This document shows, piece by piece, positions 1-8,505 of a DNA stretch of 64,000 nt (its first letter is position 1; each line of letters opens with the position of its first letter). The notes beneath the pieces were generated by a model. The model was not told where the DNA came from. It saw only the letters and a program-made list of their open reading frames with translations, and did no database searches. Position numbers and translations under genes: made by a program. Source of the stretch: Alishewanella longhuensis (GTDB lineage: Bacteria; Pseudomonadota; Gammaproteobacteria; Enterobacterales; Alteromonadaceae); NCBI RefSeq assembly GCF_014653435.1, contig NZ_BNAO01000002.1, positions 5,166 through 69,165 of the forward strand, given 5' to 3'.

Positions 1-117
1 ATTATTTATACTCAGCATAATGCAGCAGTAACCAGCTTGCCATGCCTTCAGATAAAATTTAATGATTAATAAGACTGTAGGCTGATTGGCCGATATTAAA
101 GCGCTCGAGAACAAGCA

Positions 118-154
118 TGACAGCGTTGTCAATTTAGCTAACTTCTGCTACATT
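118..154 (+). promoter_or_regulatory. NagR-type operator overlapping the nagB promoter
   Basis: A 14-bp near-perfect palindrome TGACAGCGTTGTCA lies at 118-131. Its right half forms a plausible -35 (TTGTCA, 126-131), followed by a 17-bp spacer and a plausible -10 (TACATT, 149-154). A repressor bound here would occlude the -35. The same palindrome recurs at 4702 and 11227, always before GlcNAc or chitin genes, so it is inferred to be the site of the LacI-type regulator encoded at 11623. Bases 1-117 contain nothing recognisable. Confidence 0.72.
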
Positions 155-195
155 GACACCTTATTTGTTGCCTTAATTTGCCGGAGAGTCCGTAC

Positions 196-990
196 ATGCA
201 AGTTGTGATTAAACCCAATGCCGCAGCTGTTGCCGAATATGGTGCTGCTATTTTTATCCGCCAGATCACGCAAAAACCCAACTCTGTACTAGGGTTAGCA
301 ACAGGCTCAACTCCCGTAGCGCTGTATCAACAACTTATCAACGCATACCAAAACCGCAAATTAAGCTTTAGCCAGATAAAAACCTTTAACTTAGATGAGT
401 ATCTGGGACTCGCAGCAGAACACCCTCAAAGCTACCGCTACTTTATGCAGCAGCAGCTGTTTAATCACCTTGATATTAAACCAGAAAATACTGCAGTACC
501 GGCAGGGTCAGCAGCCGATCCACTAAAAGCATGTCAGGACTATGAACAACAAATTCTGAATGCAGGTGGTATAGATTTACAATTACTCGGCCTGGGCCGT
601 AATGGTCATATAGGTTTTAATGAGCCCTCATCCGGATTACGCTCGCGCACCCGAATTAAAACCCTGACCAAAGAAACCATTGCCGATAACGCCCGTTTCT
701 TTAGCGCTGATGAGTATCAACCCCATCTTTCTATTACTATGGGTATTGGCACTATTCTGGATGCTCGTAAGGTAGTATTACTGGCAACAGGTGAAAGTAA
801 AGCGGCTGCGGTAACAGCTATGATTGAGGGGCCACTAAGCGCCAGCTGCCCCGCCTCTGCTTTGCAACTGCATCAAAACGCAGTAGTGGTGCTAGACGAG
901 GCTGCAGCAAGCCAGCTAGCAAATATCGATTTTTATCGTCATATCGAACAAGAGAATGAACAACTCTTAGCGAGATTGGGGCGCTCTTAA
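196..990 (+). CDS. nagB: Glucosamine-6-phosphate deaminase (NagB)
   Basis: Converts glucosamine-6-phosphate to fructose-6-phosphate and ammonia in the cytoplasm, the last committed step of GlcNAc catabolism. The 264-residue product is close to the usual 266. Family blocks are evident: phosphate-binding GLATGSTP near residue 33, TFNLDEY near 63 with the catalytic-base Asp67, and [11 protein letters not shown] near 134 with His138 and Glu143. The position of E. coli Asp141 is Asn136 here; this also occurs in other NagB proteins, so it is not taken as inactivating. An in-frame TTG at 178 exists, but ATG 196 is preferred because GGAG at 183-186 is correctly spaced for it. Transcribed towards the nagK-nagA-nagP operon, with its own operator just upstream. 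Confidence 0.95.
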   Translation: MQVVIKPNAAAVAEYGAAIFIRQITQKPNSVLGLATGSTPVALYQQLINAYQNRKLSFSQIKTFNLDEYLGLAAEHPQSYRYFMQQQLFNHLDIKPENTAVPAGSAADPLKACQDYEQQILNAGGIDLQLLGLGRNGHIGFNEPSSGLRSRTRIKTLTKETIADNARFFSADEYQPHLSITMGIGTILDARKVVLLATGESKAAAVTAMIEGPLSASCPASALQLHQNAVVVLDEAAASQLANIDFYRHIEQENEQLLARLGRS

Positions 991-1055
991 CCAACTAACC
1001 TACACAAACAGCGTAGGGCCCAGGATACGTAACTCGGTAAGTGGGCTGGTAAAAG

Positions 1056-1094
1056 GGTGAATACACGTAAGATCAGGAACCCGGTGTATTCACC
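1056..1094. terminator. Inverted repeat between convergent nagB and nagP
   Basis: Perfect 11-bp arms GGTGAATACAC (1056-1066) and GTGTATTCACC (1084-1094) flank a 17-nt loop in the gap between the convergent 3' ends of nagB and nagP. There is no clear T-run, so intrinsic termination is only plausible. A second, imperfect hairpin (GCCACT near 1108 pairing with AGTGGC near 1165, plus AACCGC/GCGGTT inside) follows directly and might belong to the same structured spacer. Confidence 0.4.
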
Positions 1095-1175
1095 AAAATC
1101 ATTAATGCCACTGCCAAACCGCGCAGCGCATCCAGCGCTAGCATGCGGTTGGCGGCCATGCATTAGTGGCCGTAG

Positions 1176-2507
1176 TTATTTGCGTGACCATGCCGTTAAT
1201 TTATGGCCTTTAAAGGCATAAAATAAGATAAAGAGGTAACAAGGTAATAAAATCCAGTAAGCACCCTGGCTATTACCAGAGGTTTCTGCCAGATAGCCAT
1301 ACGTCAGCGGTAGCAACGCCCCGCCAGCAATCCCCATAATTAACATTGCTGAACCTGTGGCAGTAAGCTTGCCCAGGCCTGCTAGCGCCAAAGGCCAGAC
1401 CGCAGGCCAAACCAACGCATTGGCTAAACCGAGTAGTGCCACAAAAAATACCGTATCAGGCACCACAGGTATGCCCATCCAACCAAAGACCCAGAGCGAC
1501 AACTGCTGGCTGTTAGTAGATGAGAACAGCACGCCAAAACTAAACAATAATCCAAAAATAGCCGAGAGCTTTAAGGCTAAACTTTGCGACAAATAGCGCG
1601 GAATAAGCAACACACCGAGGATATAACCCAGCACCATAAAGCTCATGGTATAAGAGGTTAAAATACCAAAGTGGGCTACCCCAAGCTGGCTACCATATAA
1701 ACCTATGGTATCGCCTGCTATCACTTCCACACCGACATAACAAAACAAAGCCACTACGCCTAACACTAACTGTGGATAGGCAAATGCGGCTTTAATATAG
1801 CCTTTACCCTTGGCATCAACGCCCTCTTCCTGCGGCAACTCGGGTAAGGGTGCAAACCAAATAAATACTGCTAATAGCAGAAGTGCACCGGTCATATACA
1901 CATACGGTAATACCAAGCGGGCAGATAATTCTGCTAGTTGTACTTGCCGTTCTGCAGCGGTAAGTAATGCCAGAGCGTCTGCTGAGAACTGCTCAATATC
2001 ACTTAGTACCAGCGCCGCAAAGACCACCGGCACAATAATACCAGCCGCTTTATTTACCAGCCCCATGATGCTTATGCGCATCGCAGCGCTTTCATGTGGG
2101 CCAATACAAACAATATAGGGGTTAGTAGCCGTTTGCAGGATAGTTAAGCCGGTGCCAAGCGTAAATAATGCTAATAAAAACAGTGGGTACCAGGCACTTT
2201 GCGCTGCGGGGATAAATAATAATGCCCCCACGGCCATAATCAGCAAACCGGCTAACATGCCTTTTTTATACCCCAAGACATTAAGCAAAAATGACATGGG
2301 TAAGGCCATAACGGTATAGGCAATATAAAAAGCAAAGGTGACCAACAATGCCTGGAACTCATTCAGCTCGCAGACTATCTGCAAAAACGGAATAAGGGCG
2401 CCATTTAGCCAGGTCACAAACCCAAAGACAAAGAATAAGGTACCGATAATTAACATCGGCGAGAGTGTCGATTGACGACTTTGCGAAGTGAGTGTTTTTT
2501 CCATCAT
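1176..2507 (-). CDS. nagP: N-acetylglucosamine MFS permease (NagP)
   Basis: Inner-membrane sugar:H+ symporter of the FucP branch of the major facilitator superfamily, predicted to import GlcNAc. The 443-residue protein shows about 12 hydrophobic segments. The N-terminal stretch FVFGFVTWLNGALIPFLQ, with an early Asn in TM1, is typical of the fucose/glucose/GlcNAc permease group. It is the last gene of nagK-nagA-nagP, 30 nt after nagA. Substrate is inferred from operon position and from Shewanella-type GlcNAc pathways, where NagP replaces a PTS transporter; no PTS gene is seen here. Start ATG 2507 has an AGGA box about 5 nt upstream; ATG 2504 is an alternative. Confidence 0.9.
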   Translation of the reverse strand: MMEKTLTSQSRQSTLSPMLIIGTLFFVFGFVTWLNGALIPFLQIVCELNEFQALLVTFAFYIAYTVMALPMSFLLNVLGYKKGMLAGLLIMAVGALLFIPAAQSAWYPLFLLALFTLGTGLTILQTATNPYIVCIGPHESAAMRISIMGLVNKAAGIIVPVVFAALVLSDIEQFSADALALLTAAERQVQLAELSARLVLPYVYMTGALLLLAVFIWFAPLPELPQEEGVDAKGKGYIKAAFAYPQLVLGVVALFCYVGVEVIAGDTIGLYGSQLGVAHFGILTSYTMSFMVLGYILGVLLIPRYLSQSLALKLSAIFGLLFSFGVLFSSTNSQQLSLWVFGWMGIPVVPDTVFFVALLGLANALVWPAVWPLALAGLGKLTATGSAMLIMGIAGGALLPLTYGYLAETSGNSQGAYWILLPCYLFILFYAFKGHKLTAWSRK

Positions 2508-2537
2508 GCTTCCTGTCGAGTGTTGTTTTAGTTATTG

Positions 2538-3656
2538 TTAGTTTGCGTACTGTACACGGCCGGCTATCCAGCAATTCTGCACCGACCAGTTAGGATCAAG
2601 TAGTACCATATCCGCGGCATACCCCGGTAATAAGCGACCACGCTGCGCTGCTATACCCAAAGCCTCTGCCGGATATAACGAAGCCATACGCAGCGCCTCC
2701 GCCGGTGCAACATCAAGCCTCTCAATGGCATAGCGCACTGCGCCAGCCATATCCAGTACCGAGCCAGCCAAAGCGCCTGCTTCGTTGGTTAGCTTATTGC
2801 CATCCCGAATCACTTTACCGCTAAAAAAAGCAAACTCCGTCTCATCGGTTCCTACTGGTGACATGGCATCCGTAACAATTAATGCTTTCCCTTTGGGTTT
2901 GGCTAACAAAGCCAGCTTTGCGGCTATTGGATGCATATGTAAACCATCCAAAATTAAACCGCACCAGCTGTGTGGATCGGTAAGCGCTACGCCCACCATA
3001 CCCGGCTCTCGGGAAGTCAGTGGCGACATGGCATTGTATAAATGGGTAAAACCGCATGCTCCAGCGGCCAGCGCTTGCTGCACTGTTTGTGCATCGGCGT
3101 TGGAATGGCCTAGCCAGACAAAGACGCCAGCCGCCGTTAACTGGGCGATTTGCGCCGGTGTCACATTTTCTGGTGCAACAGTGAGTAATCTGATACCCAA
3201 GTCAGTTCTGGTATAAAGTGCTAATTCCGGTTCAGACAAGCGACGAATATGTTGTTCCGGATGCACGCCTCTTTTGGGCACCGACAAATGAGGCCCCTCA
3301 AAATGCACCCCTAAAATACCAGGTACCCTTTGCGAAATGGCTGCAGCAATCACATCGGCACTTTGCTGCATCACACGTAAATCGTCGGTGATCAAGGTGG
3401 GCAACATGGCGGTACTGCCAAAACGGCTATGTGCCTGCATCATCCGCGTTAAGGTTGCTAGCTCTGGCGCCGTGTTAAAGAGCACACCGCCACCACCATT
3501 AACTTGCAGATCGATAAAACCAGGGACCAACATACCGGCTAATACCGCACCGTTGCTCGGCTGAATGTGACTAATCATGCCGTTTTCAACAAACACCTCT
3601 ACCTGCTCGTGCCAGTTTTCACCATCAAATAATTTTGCTACGGCAAAACGCTGCAT
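2538..3656 (-). CDS. nagA: N-acetylglucosamine-6-phosphate deacetylase (NagA)
   Basis: Metal-dependent amidohydrolase that removes acetate from GlcNAc-6-phosphate to give glucosamine-6-phosphate. The 372-residue product carries the family landmarks: PGFIDLQVNGGGG near residue 46 (the second metal-ligand position of HxH-type enzymes is replaced, as in NagA), HFEGPHLS with the metal-binding Glu, LGHSNA, GFTHLYNAMSP with further metal and substrate His residues, DGLHMHP, and the catalytic Asp in VTDAMSPVG. An in-frame TTG at 3659 is possible, but ATG 3656 overlaps the nagK stop as TGATG, which supports translational coupling. Middle gene of nagK-nagA-nagP. Confidence 0.95.
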   Translation of the reverse strand: MQRFAVAKLFDGENWHEQVEVFVENGMISHIQPSNGAVLAGMLVPGFIDLQVNGGGGVLFNTAPELATLTRMMQAHSRFGSTAMLPTLITDDLRVMQQSADVIAAAISQRVPGILGVHFEGPHLSVPKRGVHPEQHIRRLSEPELALYTRTDLGIRLLTVAPENVTPAQIAQLTAAGVFVWLGHSNADAQTVQQALAAGACGFTHLYNAMSPLTSREPGMVGVALTDPHSWCGLILDGLHMHPIAAKLALLAKPKGKALIVTDAMSPVGTDETEFAFFSGKVIRDGNKLTNEAGALAGSVLDMAGAVRYAIERLDVAPAEALRMASLYPAEALGIAAQRGRLLPGYAADMVLLDPNWSVQNCWIAGRVQYAN

Positions 3657-4588
3657 CAAAGCACCTCCGTTATTAACGTATCAGCATGGTTTATATTCTG
3701 AGTCGCGGCACTGCGCGCAAACCAAATAGCGCCTAACTCAGGTGATTCAATAGCAGGTACCAACAACTTTTGGATATTGCCATCAAGATAAGGCACCAGC
3801 TTGGGTGCCAGGCCACCGATAAGGGTAATGGCAGGTGGCGATAGCGCTAATAACCGCTCGGCGATAGCATTGATATGCTCGGCGCCTTCGACAATGATCT
3901 GTTGGGCTTGCGCGTCCTGCTGCTCAGCTGCAGCAAATACCAGAGGCGCCAAACGCGCATACTCTGTTGCCGTTGCATGCATAAAATGGCTGGCAATGGC
4001 CAGCGAATCGCGTAAACCTAATAATTGCTGCAATAGATCTGTCATTAGCGTGGGCGCTAACAAACCATCTTTGCTTCGTAACACCCGCTGCAATAGTTGC
4101 AAACCAAACCAGGCACCGCTGCCACTATCACCATAGGGAAAACCATGGCCGCCTACTTCCAACACCTGTGAGTTTACTGACGCTAAACCACAAGAACCCG
4201 TACCACAAATAATGACTGCACCATCTCTACCTTGATGGGCTCCCATGCAGGCCACATGTAAGTCGCTGGTTAAATGCAATTGGGCGAAGGGATGTTGCCA
4301 CTGACTAAAGCGCTGGTGATATTCAGGAATATTCACGCCAGCTAAGCCTGCACCAACGATAACCTCTGAGATAGCCGAGGCTGGCAAACTAGCTTTGGCA
4401 AGCGCCTGATAGGTCGCATCCAGAATAGATTGCGTTGCAACATCCATTCCCCGTAGCGGGTTAGCTGGGCCGCCTAATCCCTCTGCTAATACCGTAAAAG
4501 CGGCATCTGTGAGTACCACCTTACATTTGCTGCCACCACCATCAATACCTAAGTAATAAGGTGGGTAAGCTGGCGTTTTATTCGTCAT
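3656..4588 (-). CDS. nagK: N-acetylglucosamine kinase, BadF/BadG ATPase family (NagK)
   Basis: ATP-dependent kinase that phosphorylates cytoplasmic GlcNAc to GlcNAc-6-phosphate, needed because the sugar enters through a permease rather than a PTS. The 310-residue protein has ASKHA motifs: phosphate-1 loop YYLGIDGGGSKCKVVLTD at the N-terminus, GTGSCGLA (phosphate-2), PYGDSGSGAWFG and a C-terminal adenosine loop (LIGGLAP). It belongs to PF01869 rather than the ROK-type E. coli NagK. A GTG at 4594 is in frame, but ATG 4588 has AAGGAG about 5 nt upstream. First gene of the operon, divergent from the hexosaminidase, with the 4702 operator in between. Confidence 0.93.
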   Translation of the reverse strand: MTNKTPAYPPYYLGIDGGGSKCKVVLTDAAFTVLAEGLGGPANPLRGMDVATQSILDATYQALAKASLPASAISEVIVGAGLAGVNIPEYHQRFSQWQHPFAQLHLTSDLHVACMGAHQGRDGAVIICGTGSCGLASVNSQVLEVGGHGFPYGDSGSGAWFGLQLLQRVLRSKDGLLAPTLMTDLLQQLLGLRDSLAIASHFMHATATEYARLAPLVFAAAEQQDAQAQQIIVEGAEHINAIAERLLALSPPAITLIGGLAPKLVPYLDGNIQKLLVPAIESPELGAIWFARSAATQNINHADTLITEVL

Positions 4589-4701
4589 CAGCACTCCTTG
4601 ACCTGCTGGACTATCTTAATTATCTGCTTATTGATTCCGCTAGCGGCTTTCTGCTGACCTGGTACAAATTAACTTGACATCCAGACAGGGCTTTGCGAAA
4701 T

Positions 4702-4715
4702 TGACAGCGTTGTCA
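4702..4715. promoter_or_regulatory. NagR-type operator in the nagK/hexosaminidase divergent gap
   Basis: TGACAGCGTTGTCA, identical to the site before nagB, sits in the 217-bp gap between two diverging units (nagKAP to the left, hexosaminidase to the right), where one bound repressor could control both. As at nagB, the right half gives a -35-like TTGTCA for rightward transcription; the matching -10 is less clear. Confidence 0.72.
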
Positions 4716-4805
4716 TTTTTTTCAGCATATCGTAATTACAGTAAATAACAAGAGCCTTGTTTAAAACAACGGCATTTTTTTTAGCAACTGCGGAGATATC
4801 TGCAA

Positions 4806-7397
4806 ATGAAAAGATTCTATCTACTGATCTTATTAAGCTTTTTCAGCAGTAGCTGTTTGGCAGAATTTAAAACTCAAGCCCAACTTGCTGAGTTTACCCA
4901 AAATACTGAGCTATGGTTTAGTGTTACCGATAATCTGCTTGCTACATCCAGTCGTTTTAAAGGGCAAATTGAGTTAGTAAACAATTCAACACAAGCTCTA
5001 CCGGCAGGTGCAGCAGATTGGATAATTTACTTCCACTTTATCCGAAAAATCCCAACAACCGAAAGTGCCGGTTTGAAAATTGAACATATTCAAGGCGATC
5101 TGTATAAGTTAGCCCCCACTACCATCTTCAATGGCTTACCAGCAGGTAAAGGACTCACTGTATATTTTGAAGCATCACCCTGGATGATAAGTTACAGCGA
5201 CTTTATGCCTCGCGCCTTTATGGTAGCAGCTGGACTGACGCCTGAGATTTTTTTAAATACCGATACAGAAGATTTTAAACAGTTTGTTCGTCCCTTAACC
5301 GAGCCGCGTCAATTACTTAGGAATATTGATGATGGCGACAAAATTGCTACTATGACCAATGAGCAACGTTTTGCCAAACACGCCGACGCAGCGAAGAAAT
5401 CAAATAACAGCACACAACCAAACTTAGCTGAGGCAGCAGTCCACCGTATTATCCCTCAGGTACAACAGCTGACAATGCTAAGCGGCCACAGTAAGATTGA
5501 TGCCCATTGGCAAATTATTACAACTAAAGAAACAACTGCAGAGGGCCAGTACTTACAACAACAGTTGCAACAGCTGTACGAGCTGGCGCTGCCACTGCAG
5601 GCGGAACTGCCAGCGAATAGCGCCACTGCTACGCTTAGCTTAACAGTCGATGCCAAACTCAAACAGGCGGAACGTTATCAACTTAGCGTTCGTCCAAACG
5701 CGATAACTATTATTGGTAATGATGCGGCAGGGGTTTTTTATGGTATTCAAAGTTTGCTGGCACTGGCAGCCCTTCCTGAAAACAAGAGTAGTAATATGCT
5801 CACGCTACCTACACTGGAAATTGATGACGCGCCACGCTATCCTTGGCGCGGTATGCACTATGATATGGCGCGAAACTTTCATGGGCTAGAGGTAACAAAA
5901 CGCCTAATAGCGCAAATGGGTCGCTACAAGCTAAACAAACTACACCTGCATCTAACCGAAGACGAAGGTTGGCGCATCGAAATTCCTGGGTTACCCGAGC
6001 TCACAGAGATTGGCGCGATACGTTGTTTTGATCTCACCGAACAGCAGTGTTTATTAACCCAACTGGGCACAGGCCCACATCCATCAGGTTCAGGTAATGG
6101 TTTTTATCGCAGAGCTGAATTTATTGAATTGCTAAAATTTGCCAGAACCCATCATATAGAGGTGATTCCGGAAATAGATTTACCAGGACATGCCAGAGCC
6201 GCCATCAAAGCTATGGAAGCCCGTTATCAGCACTACAATATGGCCGAGCAGGCTGAAGAGGCTTTACGCTACCGGTTAACAGAAAACGTTGATAACTCAG
6301 AGTACCTTAGTGTTCAACGTTATACCGATAATGCGGTGAATGTTTGCCAGGAATCAACCTATGCCTTTATTGACAAGGTTATTGCCGAATTACAACTTAT
6401 GTATCAAGAAGCCGGATTAACACTAACACTATTTCATATGGGTGGAGATGAGGTTGCCAAAGGAGCCTGGGAACATGCCCCTGCCTGTCAGGACCTCATC
6501 AAAACCCATCCGCAAGTAAACAGTATTGCTGATCTTAAACCTTACTTTATTAACCGCGTGGCAGAACTGGCGAACAACCGGGACTTGGCCTTAGCGGCCT
6601 GGGAAGATGGTTTGATGGCCGATCCGCAAACGCCCTTTCCACGCCAACAGTTTAACAATAAGCACGTACTGGTTAATGCCTGGGATAATATCTGGGAGTG
6701 GGGTTATGGTGATCGGGCCTACGTTTTTGCTAATGCGGGGTACCATGTAGTGCAATCGGCGGGTACTAATTTGTACTTTGATCATCCACAGGAAGCACAC
6801 CCGGAAGAGCGCGGTTACTATTGGGCTACCCGTTACAATGATACTGAGCGGGTATTTTTCTACCGGCCGGATCATCTCTATCATAATGCTGAATTGAAGC
6901 GCGACGGCACACCGATCACCGATTTAGCCGCCCTACTTGGCCGTCCGCTACCGGCGTTGGAGAAGCCTGAAAATATGCTAGGTATTCAAGGTCAGGTATG
7001 GAGTGAAACCATCCGCACCGCAGAGCAGTTAGAACAAATGATTTATCCAAGGCTGTTGGCACTGGCCGAGCGTGCCTGGCATAGAGGCAGTTGGGAGCCA
7101 GAAAAAGCCAGTGATTCAGCCAGAGCGGATTGGCAAAGCTTTGCTAACCGCCTAAGTGCCGTAGAACTTACGCGCCTACAGCTAAGTGGCAGCATGCATT
7201 ATTTGCCAGCACCAGGCGCACAGCTGCAACAACAGAGATGGCATATCAATCTTGCATGGCCAAATCTTATTGCAGAATATAGCCAAGACCAGGGCTTGAC
7301 CTGGCAAATTTACAACCAACCTTTGCGTGCACAAAATAAGGTTATTCTGGTTAGAAGCCGGCTTGGTGAGGTAACCAGCCGGGTAATCATGCTTTAA
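4806..7397 (+). CDS. Secreted beta-N-acetylhexosaminidase, GH20
   Basis: Hydrolyses terminal GlcNAc from chitooligosaccharides, feeding monomer to NagP. The 863-residue protein has an N-terminal signal (hydrophobic LLILLSFFSSS, probable cleavage after CLA). This is followed by a CHB_HEX carbohydrate-binding domain (about 25-170), a GH20b domain (about 210-345), the GH20 TIM barrel (about 345-760) and a C-terminal beta domain. The catalytic pair in HMGGDE is Asp548-Glu549; PRYPWRGMHYDMARN at the barrel start and HLHLTEDEGWR are family signatures. The cysteine in FSSSCLAE is not a strict lipobox, so periplasmic secretion is favoured over lipidation. Monocistronic, with the 4702 operator 90 bp upstream. 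It ends 22 bp from the convergent cupin gene. Confidence 0.93.
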   Translation: MKRFYLLILLSFFSSSCLAEFKTQAQLAEFTQNTELWFSVTDNLLATSSRFKGQIELVNNSTQALPAGAADWIIYFHFIRKIPTTESAGLKIEHIQGDLYKLAPTTIFNGLPAGKGLTVYFEASPWMISYSDFMPRAFMVAAGLTPEIFLNTDTEDFKQFVRPLTEPRQLLRNIDDGDKIATMTNEQRFAKHADAAKKSNNSTQPNLAEAAVHRIIPQVQQLTMLSGHSKIDAHWQIITTKETTAEGQYLQQQLQQLYELALPLQAELPANSATATLSLTVDAKLKQAERYQLSVRPNAITIIGNDAAGVFYGIQSLLALAALPENKSSNMLTLPTLEIDDAPRYPWRGMHYDMARNFHGLEVTKRLIAQMGRYKLNKLHLHLTEDEGWRIEIPGLPELTEIGAIRCFDLTEQQCLLTQLGTGPHPSGSGNGFYRRAEFIELLKFARTHHIEVIPEIDLPGHARAAIKAMEARYQHYNMAEQAEEALRYRLTENVDNSEYLSVQRYTDNAVNVCQESTYAFIDKVIAELQLMYQEAGLTLTLFHMGGDEVAKGAWEHAPACQDLIKTHPQVNSIADLKPYFINRVAELANNRDLALAAWEDGLMADPQTPFPRQQFNNKHVLVNAWDNIWEWGYGDRAYVFANAGYHVVQSAGTNLYFDHPQEAHPEERGYYWATRYNDTERVFFYRPDHLYHNAELKRDGTPITDLAALLGRPLPALEKPENMLGIQGQVWSETIRTAEQLEQMIYPRLLALAERAWHRGSWEPEKASDSARADWQSFANRLSAVELTRLQLSGSMHYLPAPGAQLQQQRWHINLAWPNLIAEYSQDQGLTWQIYNQPLRAQNKVILVRSRLGEVTSRVIML

Positions 7398-7419
7398 AAA
7401 TAAAGGTGTAATGGCAGCT

Positions 7420-8439
7420 TTATTCAGATAACTGCGAGCTTAACCACTGACGAATTTTAACAAGCTGCTCTTTCTCCAAGGTGCCTGTTTTACGCTGTAA
7501 AGCAGGCATTTTTTCCGGAATATGCACCGCTGCATTAGCGGGCTGATCAAAAACAAAATAATTAAACAGTGCCCCCCATGCTGCTCGTTCCGAGGCGGTA
7601 TATTGTCTTAAACTTAATAAACTGTGTAATACACTATCAAACGGTGCTGGTGCGACTGCCTGTGGCGCTAAACTGCCACCCCACCAAAAGTTGACTAACA
7701 TATTCATACTGTCAAGTGACGCTACCTGATGCCACCACAAGAGCGGAATATATAACAAGTCTCCGGGTGCAAGCTCTGCTTGCCAGGCTGCCGCCAGCGC
7801 ATCTTCAAAACGAGGATGGCGCTGCAAATCGGGCTTAGCAAAATTGACTAAACTAATGGGTGTTCCTGTTGGCGCATAATCAACAGGGCCTGGATAGAGA
7901 TTAGCCACCTGCGCAGGTGGAAACAAGGTAAAACGACGCCGACCTGCAATTACACAAGCCAAATTATGTCCATCATCAAAATGTGCCGGTACCTGAACCT
8001 GATTACCAAGCCATAATCGACCAGTACTCGCTGCCGGTAACAAGGCAAGTGGATGCGCAGCAGTAAAACCAGGTAACGCCTGTTCTATTAATGCACTTTG
8101 TAAGGCTATACGAACAGCAGTAGGCTGTGCTTTTGTCCGTAATAATTGTTGCGCGACAATAGATACAGGATAACGGCGACGTTCAAAATTAAACCCCACA
8201 CCTTGTGTTGCATAAAAAATTTGCCCGTCAGTTTCAGGTGCAAGCAGCAATGTATCAAACTCTGTACCGCTATCTAATTGACGCAAATACCGAGACAGAT
8301 TTTCGTCCCCCTTTTGCGCTTGCTGAAAAAGGGGCCAATGCTGTAAAGCAGCTTTTATCACAACCGGCTCAGCTTTAGGCAGAAGCTCTTGCTGAAAGTA
8401 CTCAGGGGAAATATGGTTAACTTCGGGAATGCTTCGCAT
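7420..8439 (-). CDS. Cupin-like / JmjC-fold Fe(II) dioxygenase family protein
   Basis: A 339-residue cytoplasmic protein of the cupin_8/JmjC (FIH-like) fold. The Fe(II) triad is visible: His153 and Asp155 in VPAHFDD, and His237 in IPLLWWHQV. A 2-oxoglutarate hydroxylase activity is known for the fold, but the substrate is unknown. Genes of this type often sit beside TonB-dependent receptor genes of carbohydrate loci in Alteromonadales and Xanthomonadales, and this one is directly downstream of the chitin-locus receptor on the same strand. ATG 8439 is chosen because GGAAG lies 8 nt upstream; an in-frame TTG at 8454 overlaps that box. A terminator separates it from the receptor gene, so expression probably depends on readthrough or a local promoter. 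Confidence 0.8.
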   Translation of the reverse strand: MRSIPEVNHISPEYFQQELLPKAEPVVIKAALQHWPLFQQAQKGDENLSRYLRQLDSGTEFDTLLLAPETDGQIFYATQGVGFNFERRRYPVSIVAQQLLRTKAQPTAVRIALQSALIEQALPGFTAAHPLALLPAASTGRLWLGNQVQVPAHFDDGHNLACVIAGRRRFTLFPPAQVANLYPGPVDYAPTGTPISLVNFAKPDLQRHPRFEDALAAAWQAELAPGDLLYIPLLWWHQVASLDSMNMLVNFWWGGSLAPQAVAPAPFDSVLHSLLSLRQYTASERAAWGALFNYFVFDQPANAAVHIPEKMPALQRKTGTLEKEQLVKIRQWLSSQLSE

Positions 8440-8456
8440 TAGATTTGCTTCCAAAA

Positions 8457-8488
8457 AAAAAGCTGATACCTCCTTGTATCAGCTTTTT
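8457..8488 (-). terminator. Intrinsic terminator after the TonB receptor, abutting the cupin RBS
   Basis: Perfect 13-bp arms (8457-8469 and 8476-8488; core AGCTGATAC/GTATCAGCT) with a 6-nt loop. In the leftward reading the stem is followed by eight T residues, then directly by the GGAAG ribosome binding site of the cupin gene. The loop region reads AAGGAGG on the minus strand, an excellent Shine-Dalgarno match but 15 nt from the nearest start codon. Confidence 0.88.
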
Positions 8489-8505
8489 ACTCCAGGGTGA
8501 ATTAA

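Noticed and set aside
1-69. 3' end of a preceding gene on the + strand
   Set aside because: The frame is open for 22 codons, but its translation has no coding character and AT-rich spacer would often give this.
178-195. Upstream TTG start for nagB
   Set aside because: It would overlap the GGAG box that serves ATG 196, and the added residues have no family counterpart.
1107-1169. Integron attC-like site in the imperfect hairpin between nagB and nagP
   Set aside because: It lacks the GTTRRRY core and its paired RYYYAAC end, and no integrase or cassette array is present.
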